Below, in pieces: positions 45,301-56,600 of a DNA stretch of 64,000 nt. Made by a program: the position numbers and the translations under genes. Source of the stretch: Nipponacmea schrenckii. Lineage: Eukaryota; Mollusca; Gastropoda; Lottiidae. Positions within the stretch are counted from its first letter, which is position 1. Every line of letters begins with the position of its first letter. Under the pieces are notes generated by a model. That model was given only the letters and a program-made list of their open reading frames with translations. It ran no database searches and had not been told where the DNA came from. Location of the stretch: positions 35,098,602 through 35,162,601 of the forward strand of contig JAUJPP010000003.1 of the NCBI GenBank assembly GCA_030562195.1, read 5' to 3'.

Positions 45301-47046
45301 CAGAATGTAGTCTTAACTGAGATGAAGCTGCAGATATCTGAAACACCTGATTGATTTTTTTCAGGTTTTTGATAAATATTTGATTGATGCTGATTGGTCT
45401 GTTTGTGCTGGTAATTGGATGTGGGTTAGTAGTTCAGCCTTTGAGAAGATGTTACAATGTCCTCAATGTTTCTCACCAAGTATGTATGGCCGCAGAATGG
45501 ACCCTACAGGAGAGTATATAAGGTAGGAAAGAGTGCAAATCTGTTTTGTTTTTTTGTAATTTTCGGTAGAAGATTCCAGTTGTTATCCTGGATCTTACAA
45601 AATTGTGGTTCATTTCATGTTATGGGATTTTTTATATTCAATGGATTCTGGCAGGAAACACAATGTGTTTTATCATTTGGTAATTTTTCATTTGAAGCAA
45701 AGTTCAAGTGTCTCGTATGGTATTTATTTTTGGATGCAAAGTTTTGTGTTTCTTGTGGTATTTTATCATTTGATGTTCATGTGTTTCTTGTGGTACCAGT
45801 ATTTAATCATTTGATGTTCATGTGTTTCTTTTGATATTTTTTCATTTGATGTTCATGTGTTTCTTTTGATATTTTTTCATTTGATGTTCATGTGTTTCTT
45901 TTGATATTTTATCATTTGATGTTCATGTGTTTCTTTTGATATTTTATCATTTGATGTTCATGTGTTTCTTTTGATATTTTATCATTTGATGTTCATGTGT
46001 TTCTTGTGGTACCAGTATTTTATCATTTGATGTTCATGTGTTTCTTTTGATATTTTATCATTTGATGTTCATGTGTTTCTTGTGGTATTCTTTCATTTGA
46101 TGTTCATGTGTTTCTTGTGATATTTTATCATTTGATGATCATGTGTTTCTTGTGATATTTTATCATGTGAAGTTCATGTGTTTCTTTTGATATTTTATCA
46201 TTTGATGTTCATGGGTTTCTTGTGGTATTTTATCATTTGATGTTCATGTGTTTCTTTTGGTATTTTACCATTTGATGTTCATGTTCTTCAAAAGCCTTTG
46301 AGGACTTAAATGATTAGTTTTGTTTGCTTTCAGACGATATGTACCGGAAATAGCTAGATTCCCACTTCATTTTTTATTTGAACCATGGAAAGCACCTTTG
46401 AAGGTACAGCAAAAAGCTGGCTGTATTATTGGTAAAGACTATCCACCTCCAATGGTCAATCATCAAGAAGTATCTATTAGAAATCAGAAATTAATGGAGG
46501 AAGCTAAAACTCTCAGTCGTGACAAAGGTAGGTACTTTAGTTTTCGCCATTTTTTTTATATAATGCAAATTGAAGCATTATTTTCTACTTTTTCTGTAGC
46601 ATAATTGGTTCGAGCATTGAAAACTTTACATAATATGCTTGGTTATTTGGGCCAGTAGTGCCAGTTGTGGGTTCTAAACTTGGTCCAAGTCTGATACCAT
46701 GAATAAATCATCTTAAATTTCATCCCAGTTGTTTTAAGTTTAGATTTTCTGGGAATGTTCAATGCTAAGAAATTTAGAGTTGGTAGAAAAGAACCCACCT
46801 GAACCTCTAAATTGTTATCCTTATAGCTTTCTTGTTGTTTTAGAATTTCCATTTATCTGACTATGCAGATCATTATTATGATACACCAGCATGTTAAAGT
46901 CATCTTTTTTACTCTTTACAGAAGCCAGTCATTGTTGTCCATCTAATGATAAAGAGGTTCGAGACTTTGTATGGTTACCAGATCATACTCCAGCTGGTGG
47001 CCATTGTTCTGGTGATAATTTATGTGAGGGTATAGAATGCCTGTAA
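39150..47046 (+). CDS. CRY1: Drosophila-type (type I) cryptochrome, blue-light photoreceptor
   Basis: Eleven coding exons join in frame: 39150-39300, 39648-39787, 40241-40383, 41980-42158, 43169-43275, 43657-43797, 44306-44476, 44809-44949, 45365-45522, 46334-46527, 46922-47046. They total 1,650 bp and 549 residues; Drosophila CRY is 542. The photolyase-type N-terminal domain starts [20 protein letters not shown]. The FAD domain carries [17 protein letters not shown] and [19 protein letters not shown]. Cys405 takes the place of the Asn that photolyases have near flavin N5, as in Drosophila CRY. Trp409, Trp386, Trp332 and Trp383 match the fly electron-transfer Trp chain. The short tail [18 protein letters not shown] matches the fly regulatory tail. 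The family binds FAD non-covalently and acts in light input to the clock, through TIMELESS and JETLAG in flies. It is not a vertebrate-type repressor CRY. A light-sensing role here is inferred. Confidence 0.95.
40037..40198. mobile_element. Small inverted-repeat element, cryptochrome intron 2
   Basis: GGACCTTATTCACGCG at the left is inverted as GCATGAATAAGGTCT at the right, with a short unique core. Non-coding. Confidence 0.55.
40620..40930 (+). mobile_element. Non-LTR retrotransposon remnant, C-terminus of a reverse transcriptase ORF
   Basis: In interrupted frames the plus strand reads [27 protein letters not shown] and later WNKLP-like and [13 protein letters not shown] residues. This is the typical C-terminal end of LINE ORF2 proteins (H/Y-WLP--RI-YK...F---LK). 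Stops and frameshifts make it non-functional. Cryptochrome intron 3. Confidence 0.62.
42600..42880 (+). mobile_element. Retroposon 3' tail ending in (TTA)n
   Basis: GACAGGACCATGTCCTTGTA, TTCTGACCCATGTAAAATAA and a TTATTATT run resemble a second copy at 50185-50275 with the same order and a TTATTATTATTAC tail. Probably the 3' end of a LINE. Cryptochrome intron 4. Confidence 0.5.
44035..44200. repeat. ATACGATACGTATTGCGATAC-type repeat
   Basis: GCTGGGTATTGCCAA followed by several palindromic ATACGTAT, GATAC and GTATC motifs suggests a small DNA-transposon remnant in cryptochrome intron 6. No gene. Confidence 0.4.
44809..45522 (+). CDS. CRY1: Cryptochrome exons 8-9, FAD-binding core
   Basis: Exon 8 (44809-44949) and exon 9 (45365-45522) hold the strongest subfamily markers: [12 protein letters not shown] with Trp383 and Trp386, and [16 protein letters not shown] with Cys405 and Trp409. 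The Cys, together with [10 protein letters not shown], separates this gene from (6-4) photolyases and vertebrate CRYs, which read INAGSWMWLSCSSF there. Confidence 0.93.
45770..46290. repeat. Minisatellite, ~35-bp unit, cryptochrome intron 9
   Basis: About 14 units contain ATTTGATGTTCATGTGTTTC and TTTTGATATTTTATC. It lies just upstream of exon 10. Confidence 0.85.
46922..47046 (+). CDS. CRY1: Cryptochrome exon 11, regulatory C-terminal tail and stop
   Basis: It encodes the last 41 residues. [18 protein letters not shown] aligns with the fly light-gated tail (HCRPSNEEEVRQFFWLAD). A Gly/Cys-rich extension and a TAA stop follow. The tail is slightly longer than in fly. Confidence 0.88.
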
Positions 47047-47159
47047 AAATATTAAAGTATACTTGTCTATAAATTACAATATACTTAGAAAAATTAGACT
47101 CCAGGGTTCAACTAATTATCATAATTTGAAAAGGAATATAAAAAGGTTAAATTTTTATG

Positions 47160-48330
47160 ATTTCTTTAAGCTAAAATTTTACTATTTGATAATAATGATG
47201 TTGTTGTTATATTGATATCACATTGATGATGATAACAATTGATATCTTATTGATCAATGTTGATATTTTATTAATGATGATGACAAATTGATATATTATT
47301 GATAATTATGATGATGACGATGATGATGAAGTTGTTGATCAATGTTGATATTTTATTGATGCTGATGACAATTGATATCTTATTGATGATGACATTGTTC
47401 TTCATATTGGCATATTATTATTTAGAATGTTGTTTTCCTTCATATGGAGATTGTTGTTGTTGTCTTCCATATTGATGTTTTATTGATGATCATGTATCAA
47501 TTTTATTGATGATAATAATGTTGTTGTTCTAAATATTGATATTGATGATGATGTGGTGATGATGTTGATGATGATGATGATTATCATCAATATTGATATG
47601 GTATTGATGATGATGATGATGATGATGTTGTTTTTCTGATGTTGTTCTCAATATTGATATCTTATTGAAGATGATGATGTTGATGTTCTCAATATTGATA
47701 TTTATTGATGATGATAATTATGTTGTTGTTCTTAATATTGATATTTTATTGTTGATGTTGTTGTTCTTAATATTGATATCTTATTGATGATGATGACATC
47801 GTTCTTGTTCTCAATATTGATATCTTATTAATGATGATGACGTTGTAATTGTTCTCAATATTATTATCTTATTGATGATGATGACACTGTTGTTGTTCTC
47901 AATATTAATATCTTATTGATGATGATGACGTTGTTATTGTTCTCAATATTAATATCTTATTGATGATGATGACACTGTTGTTGTTCTCAATATTAATATC
48001 TTATTGATGATGATGACACTGTTGTTGTTCTCAATATTAATATCTTATTGATGATGATGACGTTGTTATTGTTCTCAATATTAATATCTTATTGATGATG
48101 ATGACGTTGTTATTGTTCTCAATATTAATATCTTATTAATGATGATGACGTTGTTATTGTTCTCAATATTAATATCTTATTGATGATGATGACGTTGTTA
48201 TTGTTCTCAATATTAATATCTTATTGATGATGATGACGTTGTTATTGTTCTGATGATGATGACATTATTGTTGTTCTCAATATTAATGATGTTGACATTG
48301 TTATTTTCAGTATTGATATATTGTTGTTGT
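47160..48330. repeat. GATGATGAC minisatellite downstream of cryptochrome
   Basis: The array grades from irregular TTGATGATGATG microsatellite to a ~44-bp unit (TTATTGATGATGATGACGTT, GTTATTGTTCTCAATATTAA), most regular at 47880-48250. It starts about 110 bp after the cryptochrome stop and may lie in its 3' UTR. Confidence 0.82.
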
Positions 48331-49689
48331 TGAAATTTTTCCTCATATTGATGTCAATTTATTAAGAATGTTGTTGTTTTTCTTCATATGGAGAATGTTG
48401 TTGTTTTCCATTGATATCACAATGATGATGGTGTGTGCCATGTTGATAGTGATGATGTTCTCTATATGATACCATATTATGATATTTGATTTTTAATTGT
48501 TAAAGAATGGAACACAGGGTCCGGGTTAGAGGGTACAGTGGAGCTATGTCATGAGAATCACGTGATATCATGCCAGCATAGAATTATGTTTCAAATCAAT
48601 AAGCACTGAAGAAAAAACTTCAGTTGACATTTAAATACATCATTCCTAAGATATACCGGTAAGGGGAAAATTTCAATCTTTGGTATAATGTTAAATTCAA
48701 CTTTTTCAATTTTCTTGGTGCTTTTATTGGAATGCTAATTTCCATTCTCGTAAAACAAAACTATAAAATATTGGCGATTTGATTGAGAAAGTCCGACCAT
48801 TCAAAAAGTGCCTTTCTTTTGAAATTAACGAAAATCAAAACTTAACATATGGCCTTTTATTGAATATAAAAAAAATTTTTTTTTTAATGTGAATGTTTGT
48901 TATGGGAAGATAGATTTTAAGGAGTTACTTTCAAGTCATGTTTTTTTCATTTTTAATGAATATTAGATTGAATTTTTTAAAGTAGCTGTTCTACATAACT
49001 TGTTAGGTGATTTTGAAATGTTTGCATCAAAGTAAGACAAGAGAAATTCAGGCTGTTTTTTGGTAAAGATTAAAGCTAATTTTAACAAGTGTGCTTTATC
49101 TGATATGCATCGTATGATAACTTCTACACTTGAAAGAAAACAAAGGAACACTTTTGGTCTCAACCTGTACAATGGTGTTCAATGGGAGAAAATGATACAG
49201 CTCTGGCTTCTTTTGAAGCTAGTCTGCACTGCCACAGAAAAAGTGCTGTTTTTATTGACAGTAAATTATTGTGATTCATTTTATATATTTGTCTGTAATA
49301 AGGCCACAATCAGCATTCCCTATTAGAGTGTCAATGAAACAAAGAAGACATTCCATACACTTTTTGAAAGACAAATTATTTTTGGTCAATTTAGAAAAGA
49401 GTTTAATAATTTATAAGTGCCATATTTTTTTAAGAATCTCAAATTTTAACCTTTAACTTTCATTATTTGTTATGTAATAAACGAATATATTTTTATGTAT
49501 TTCTCTTGGTTTACCAAGTGTAGAGTTTTGGTATTACAATTATCTTGTAGCCATGAATTTGATATTTCATGGACAAAATTTTAATTTTTTGATAAGTTAG
49601 ATAATAAATGACCACAAGTCAATGATTTTTTTTACTTTGTTTCTTCCATAATTCCATACACGGTGTATGATTGATTACAGTAAAGTCAT

Positions 49690-50150
49690 TGTCACTTTTT
49701 GCATTTAATTGACTCATTAATAAGTGACTGACTTTTTGTATTTAATTGACTCATGAATAAGTTACTGACTTTTCTTATTTAATTGACTCATTAATAAGTG
49801 TCTGACTTTTTGCATTTAATTGACTCATGAATAAGTGATAGACATTTTGCATTTAATTGAGTGATGAATAAGTGACTGACTTTTTTTATTTAATTGACTG
49901 ATGAATAAGTGACTGACTTTTTGCATTTAATTGACTGATGAATAAGTTACTGACTTTTCTTATTTAATTGACTCATGAATAAGTGTCTGACTTTTTGCAT
50001 TTAATTGACTGATGAATAAGTGACAGACATTTTGCATTTAATTGACTGATGAATAAGTGACTGACTTTTTGCATTTAATTGACTGATGAATAAGTGACTG
50101 TCTTTTTTGTATTTAATTGACTGATAAGTAAGTGAATTAATTTACTGATG
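49690..50150. repeat. Minisatellite, ~36-bp unit
   Basis: About 12 units contain ATTGACTGATGAATAAGTGA and CTGACTTTTTGCATTTA. Intergenic, between cryptochrome and PDHA1. Confidence 0.82.
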
Positions 50151-51103
50151 AGTAAGTGACTTGACATTTTGCATTTGATTAACCATGGACGGAATGTTAG
50201 ACAGGACCATGTAATTTTGTGAATTGGACCTTATTCTGACCCATGTTTATTATTATTACTAATAAATAAAGGACAAATGTCAGTAAATATCAAATCAGAT
50301 ATTATATATTCATTCAGTAAATTTTAAGTCACTAGATATTTCATCAGTTCATGCTCAGGGTGGATATTTCAGAATCATGGGTTTTAGAGGATTCAATGTT
50401 TGTGTTTGGTTAGATATAGTTTATGTAAAAGTAATTGAATGGAAGAGTAGAGAATGCTCTGAATTAATGTTGTGATACTTATATATTTTTAAATTCTTAT
50501 ATTGTGATATTTTAATATTTATTGTTAATGATGAAGTATTATATTTAAAGATTGTGAGAATAATGGTAATTGAATGGCTCTCTCATTTAGAATTATGTTT
50601 TCGATGCCACTGATGATTGAGTGTTATGAGAAGCAAAGGTATCTGTGCATAATCAATGGCCTTAATAATTATTTTTGGTAAAAATGGGCATTATAAATCA
50701 TCAGTGGACTTATCTGGTATTATAAATATATAACAGGATCCATGCATATGACAAAATGTACTAATTTTTATCCATAAAACTACAGATAATTATGAGAAAA
50801 AAAAAACGCTTTATGGAATTCTACCTCTTAAAATAACAATTAAGGTCTTAAACTGTTTGTTTGTCTGTTTGAATATTGATCAGAATTACCGGGTGAAGTC
50901 CTCTGATGAAAATGATTTTTGTAAATCATAAAAAGTCTGTCTTTAAAGTGTTAATTATTTTTTGAATCCTCTGCTGGACTTCGATTGTATAGTCAAGAGT
51001 GAGTTTTTGAGCTGGTTTACCAGAAAAAAATGATATTGTAATTTGTTGTCAAGGTAATAAATATATTTAAGTAATGTTTATGTAGATATTCAAAAGGGAA
51101 AAG

Positions 51104-51428
51104 GGCTGCAGTGGGTTAGACACCTGTTCGCTAACCTGAAGGTCCAGGGTTCAATCCTGGCAAAGGTCGAGATAAACTTTCAGTTTTTAAGCCCTGTTTC
51201 CCTTTGTCAGCTTTGCAGGTTGGAGGGATTGATGTGGAAAAAGTGTCTTAGTCGTTCGAATGCTACAGGCTGTGCAAGGTCCCTTCATAGTTGGAAATTT
51301 GCAAAAAGAGTAGGCTAATGCCTCTGCCCTGGCAAACTTCCCTCATTGCACACAGCATGGCATTGGTCGTCTTCATTAGCCCATAAGGCGCAGAAGAATA
51401 GAACATAACTCTACTCATTTCATTTCAT
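51104..51428 (+). mobile_element. tRNA-derived SINE (family A), complete with target-site duplications
   Basis: The head has an A-box-like TGCAGTGGGTTAG and a B box GGTTCAATCC (51148-51157), so it derives from a tRNA promoter. A conserved body with TTAGCCCATAAGGCGCAGAAG and an ATTTCATTTC tail follow. A 15-bp duplication, TTCAAAAGGGAAAAG, flanks it at 51089-51103 and 51429-51443. Confidence 0.82.
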
Positions 51429-53449
51429 TTCAAAAGGGAAAAGCAAAGAGAAAAATATCTTACATCTAAATAAATGAAAATAGTGTTTCTTGCTAAATAA
51501 ATTTTATTCAGATCAACTCATAGGTATAAACATTTAATAATTCAAACAGAACATACTCTCAAAATCAGAAAAATTATTGTCATGTAAAATTCTTTGTTAT
51601 GAAGTGCACTTTAATGACTGATCTAAAATTAGCCTACAATAGCACAACTAGGGGTTTTACTTTCTTAAAAGTTTCCCCTGATACTACCTAAAGCCTATCA
51701 GCCCATATGAAATTCCCAATTGTTTTTGTTCAAATAGCAGCGGTCTCAACAAAATATATAAATATACCAAGATGTTATTGTGGTATAAATATCCAATTAT
51801 AAGTTGAGCAAATTGAACGCCAGACCAGGGCTAGAGAAACAAGATCAATAGTGGAATTCATTGTACTGTATAATCATCTAGATAAGTTTTGTAGCAATCC
51901 AAATCATTTTTCTCACAATTAAATTTGAAAGTATTCCTGCAATTCAACAAAACCTTAGATTATTGTCATTTCCAAGATGTTGACTATAATAAATTAACAG
52001 TGTCTGAAATTGACAATCTGATATAAGATTATATTGAACGGCAAATTTCAATTTTGAAAAGGCATATGAATCATGCAAAATAATACAATGCATATATTTC
52101 ATATTTACTAGTTTGACAAACCTACTGAGGAAGCCATACACTACAATTGCCAGGTAAACATGAATTGTTTCAGATGAAAGAATTACAAAGAACTTTTCTA
52201 AATTTTGTATGTGTGCCTAGGACACTGATAATAACAATTTGCACCATTCCATTTTTTAATCAGATGTCTGTGATTTCTGAAATTCCACTAAGTCTAAGTG
52301 TTTTATGATGTTGATAATGAAAAGCCGATTAATGACTTCATCAAACTATTAGCTCTAGTGGAATTGCAGGAAATACAGATATCTAATGGACACATTGAAT
52401 ATTGAGAAAAATTCTTTTAAAACCCTGTAAACTAAATAACTTAGTATTGACAAGGCTTTACCAATAAGATAAAATAGATATACAATTAATAGTGCACCAA
52501 CTAAGGTAGCTTTGTAATTTTTCAGACAATTGATATGATAAACTTGGTCTAATAAATACTAATATATATTATCCTGGCTGGGCAATATTTTTGGATGACT
52601 GAAATAAATCTAATCCCTAAACAGAGTAAAGTAGAAAGTTATCTATCCAAACATAATATACAATATAGCACTAATAATTCTAATACAATTAAAATATGTA
52701 TATCATATCTATTATATAGTATATATACATTTTCTTTTAAAATCACATTTTATTTATACAGTGAAAACATTTGCATCTTCTTTTAGAAGTGATTACGCTC
52801 TCCATCAATGATCTGAAGAAATTCTTCTTTAAATAAGTTCAGTTGGTGGCATCATAACTATCCAATCAATTCTTCATTAACTGTATGAAGATAACTGCTA
52901 TTTTGTTGCAAGAATTTTTTTAATGTAATTCTACAGAATATTTATTAATAACAGATAGTTTTTACCCTATAAATAAAATGTTTAGGAATATGCAAACATA
53001 CGACATATTTGGTCATTGTTTGGGACACTTACTGTTGCCTTGTAGGTAGATTAGTCAAACACTTCTACACTGTTTCAACAATAACTTCTTCTAACAATAA
53101 AATATTGTTTTCTACTGACCATGCACATCTTAAATCCAACCAGCAACTTGCTTTACTATCAGATAAAACTAAATTCTATACTTTTCAGAATGAAAAACTG
53201 ACAAGTAGTTCTCCTACGATTTATGTGTAATGGAGAGAAACTTTAAGTCAGTTACAATTCTGAAAAGTGATACCGGTAAAAGAAATTGAGTTCTATCAGC
53301 TAGGAAAAAAATATACCTATTTTAAACATGTGCAATGAAAAACTTAATTCAAGAGCTAAACCGCTAACCGAACATCAAACATCCTAACCAAACAACAAAC
53401 AATGACCAAGAATGTAACCTTTTTAAATATACCTAATATAAGAAATAAG

Positions 53450-53614
53450 CTAAGTAGATGGAGCTAATATAGAGGGATCACAACCTCTAACTTTATAATT
53501 AGATGGTGGTTGATAATATATTTGATTATATAAATCTTCCAGCGGTAATTCAGGATCAGTTTTAGCTTGTTCTGCTGCCTCATCTACAGTCCTTCTCACT
53601 TCCTGGTCTATTTT
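53450..53614 (-). CDS. PDHA1: PDHA1 last coding exon
   Basis: It encodes 54 residues from KIDQEVRR to SILAPST and a TAG stop. [20 protein letters not shown] and [14 protein letters not shown] match the E1 alpha C-terminus. Its phase 0 start agrees with the human boundary after EELK. Confidence 0.93.
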   Translation of the reverse strand, partial: KIDQEVRRTVDEAAEQAKTDPELPLEDLYNQIYYQPPSNYKVRGCDPSILAPST

Positions 53615-56600
53615 CTACAAAATATCAACAAAAAATGACTTAGAATGAAAGAAAACAAAATTACTTCTGTCATGTGCATTTACAACACAAGATTATCAAT
53701 TTGGGATAATGTGCTTTGCTAAGCTTATTACAAAGAAACTTTACCATTAGCTAAGGTACATGTACATGTAATTAAAGATCGCTTGTCAGACAACGTTGTA
53801 TACGCCCAGTGGCAGCATTAATTTGAATAAAACCTTGACAGTACAGTAACAATCACCAAAATAAAATATTCAACCTTCAATTATACATTTCTTTTCTGGA
53901 GTGATAAATGTACATTCCAAAATTCCATTAAAATCTGGCAAAAATCTCATTAAATATTTTTTGGTACATTATTCGATATTTTTGAAAATCCATCAAGTTT
54001 CATCAAAATCTGTGTGATGACTTTATCGATTATAGGATAAAGGAAATTTGGTTTTTATATATACATGTACAATATCAAACACTTGGTTTTAGTGGTATTG
54101 AAAGAACCAGTTTGATTGAAAATTCCAACGGTGTGAAACGATGTTTTCGTTGTCCTTGATGAAGAATTTATAAAATAGCGATGGCCCATCGTAATACGCC
54201 CACCATTGGCAGCCTTAGTTATTCGGGCGGTGAACAAGAGGTATCAGTAAATGCAATATTTTACAAGTGATCTGATAAAATGTCAAGCCTGGGCTTACTT
54301 GGTGATTTGTTGAAGTTTAAATGTGATGGAATGGCCCATAAATCAATAGATATAACTTACTCAACTACTCTCATTATTTCAAAGACCCCCATTTTCTTTC
54401 AAGGGAATCTACTCAAATTGAATTCACAATATTTGCAAACCACAATATCATACAAAGAAAATAACATTCACAAAAAATTGAGCAAGGGCCATAAGGCACA
54501 ATCTTTACTGAAAGTATTCTTTGTGTGTCTTATCAAAGGCTCATACTAAGTTTCATCAAATTTCATGAAGAAACCAGCAATCGGTTTCTTCTTTGGGTAA
54601 TTCAAAAGGCTCAAATCATGCTTTGTCAAAATCTATCAAGAAACCAGATCTCCATCAAGTCTACAAAGAATCAGAGGCTGATAAAGTGAACACGTTTTAA
54701 AGAACAAGGGCAATAACTCAATAAATATTTTTTGATTAGTCCAATTTTCAATAGGGTCTATCCTCGAGTTATAAAAAACACTCACACCAAGTTTCATCAA
54801 ATTCCATCAAGAACCCGGCTCCCTATCGTGTTCACAAGGAATTTTAAGACAAGGGGCTTGGATAGGGTCATTCCAAGTTTCATTAAAATCCATCAAGAAA
54901 TGTGGTCTCATCGTGTTCACAACAATTGTGGACAGACAGAGGGACAGACAGGCTTCATCCTTGGATGATTACAAAAAAACACACCGAAATTGGTCAAAAT
55001 CCATCCAGAAACCATCTCTCTATCATGTCCACAACACATTTTTGAACGCAAAATGAATGTGTTTTCAAGAACAAGGGCAATAACTCATCAATTTATTTTT
55101 CGACGAGTCGACTTTTTAAAACTTCATCCTTTAGTAAAAAAAAGCAATCACACAAAACTTTATCAAAATCCCAAGGGAAAAACACTCTTTAAACGTTTAA
55201 AAATTTACAAAAAAACCTTCAAAAACTCATTCAATATTTCATTTATCTGACTTTTAATCTTTTTCCCTTTTGGGTTATTAAGAATCAACTTTACCTTTTA
55301 AAAAATTTAAGAAATGGGTCTCTTTCCCTTTTACAACAATTTGGACGGACTTGACGGATGGACGATAGACAACAAAAAAGGCAAAAACTTTCAATTTATG
55401 GAAAAGCAAGGTAAAGATTAAATTTAAATTTCAGGTTAAAAATGACATATTCAAATCAATTAACTTTTTAACTCTTCTGGGTCTAATTGAAGATTGAATT
55501 TGGTCAAAAGTTACCTCTTTTTAACTTATTTTTTGAATAAAAACCAAACCAAAAACAAGGAAAACTTTTAAACGTTTTTGGTGAAAAAATAAACAAAAAG
55601 AATTTCTACGCTTTCTCCAACTAAACAAAAACCAAAAAATTTTTGCCCCTGCGGGGTTAAAAAACAGAAAATTTTTTGGTTAAAGGTTAATTTTTAAAAG
55701 CGGCTAAATTAAAAATAAAAGTTATAAGAAAAAAGTTTGAACTTATTTTCATTAGACTGCCGAGGAACCCACAGCCCATCATTTAATGATGTCACAAAGT
55801 AAATGACTTTATTGACTGAGCTACATTCCATCTCTTAAGAGATACTACATCATCAAAGCATGAGCATGAAGATTGTTGGATATTTATTATTTTTTTATGT
55901 TATTTATGGCAGCAGGTATATTTACTGATCTATATTTGTTAAATATTTTTACATTTTATGTTTATTGTAAGACGTAGTATCCCTATAAATAGAACATAGG
56001 GGATGTCATACCTAGTGCCAGGGTCACTCATACTGTGACCACTGTATCTGTAAGTTGAAGCTTCTATTAATATAGGTCCATTCTTTAGGACAAAATCTCT
56101 AGCAAACTTTGTACACTCTTTTACAGCTAAAACATCCATACCATCTACCTATCAATACAAACAACACATAAGTTTTATAAAAGTTTGTATCATTGAATTT
56201 TCTTCTATGAATAAGCACAAATGGTGAAGTTTAAACAAGGTCTCTCCTGAAGAAATGAGTCAAACCTTGAACAATTATCCACTAGAATTGATGAACAAAG
56301 TACTATTAATTAAAATGAAATGAATGGAATTTAACATTCTACTTGTCTGCACTTAATTGGGCTAATAAGGACAGACAATTTGCCTGGACTGTTAAATGCA
56401 CAGTCTGTAGCAAATGGGACTTTTATTGCTTATCCCAAGCAAAAGTATTTTGAAGGCTATGACACCTCCACAGCAGATGTCAAAAGACATCGTCCATATT
56501 ATTTGAAACAGAAACTATGCATTAAGGGGGTTGACAACCCTAAACCTATGTACAAAAAATAGACGATTTCAACCACTTCTTTTCCACCTATCTGAAATAT

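Larger units (their letters stand above)
47047..53449. other. Convergent intergenic region: 3' flanks of cryptochrome and PDHA1
   Basis: The two genes end facing each other. Possible minus-strand AATAAA signals for PDHA1 occur at about 52750 and 51500; a plus-strand TAATAAACG at about 49483 could serve cryptochrome. Contents are two minisatellites, one SINE, a retroposon tail (50185-50275) and otherwise unremarkable AT-rich DNA. No open frame here looks coding. Confidence 0.55.

Noticed and set aside
45457..45834. 125-codon plus-strand frame overlapping cryptochrome exon 9.
   Set aside because: It is read in another frame through exon 9 and into the adjacent repeat array.
47160..48330. Regularly spaced repeats that might resemble a CRISPR array.
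   Set aside because: The units are contiguous with no unique spacers, and the context is an intron-containing animal genome.
51104..51180. tRNA gene suggested by A-box- and B-box-like sequences.
   Set aside because: No cloverleaf or anticodon arm can be formed; it is the head of a SINE with target-site duplications.
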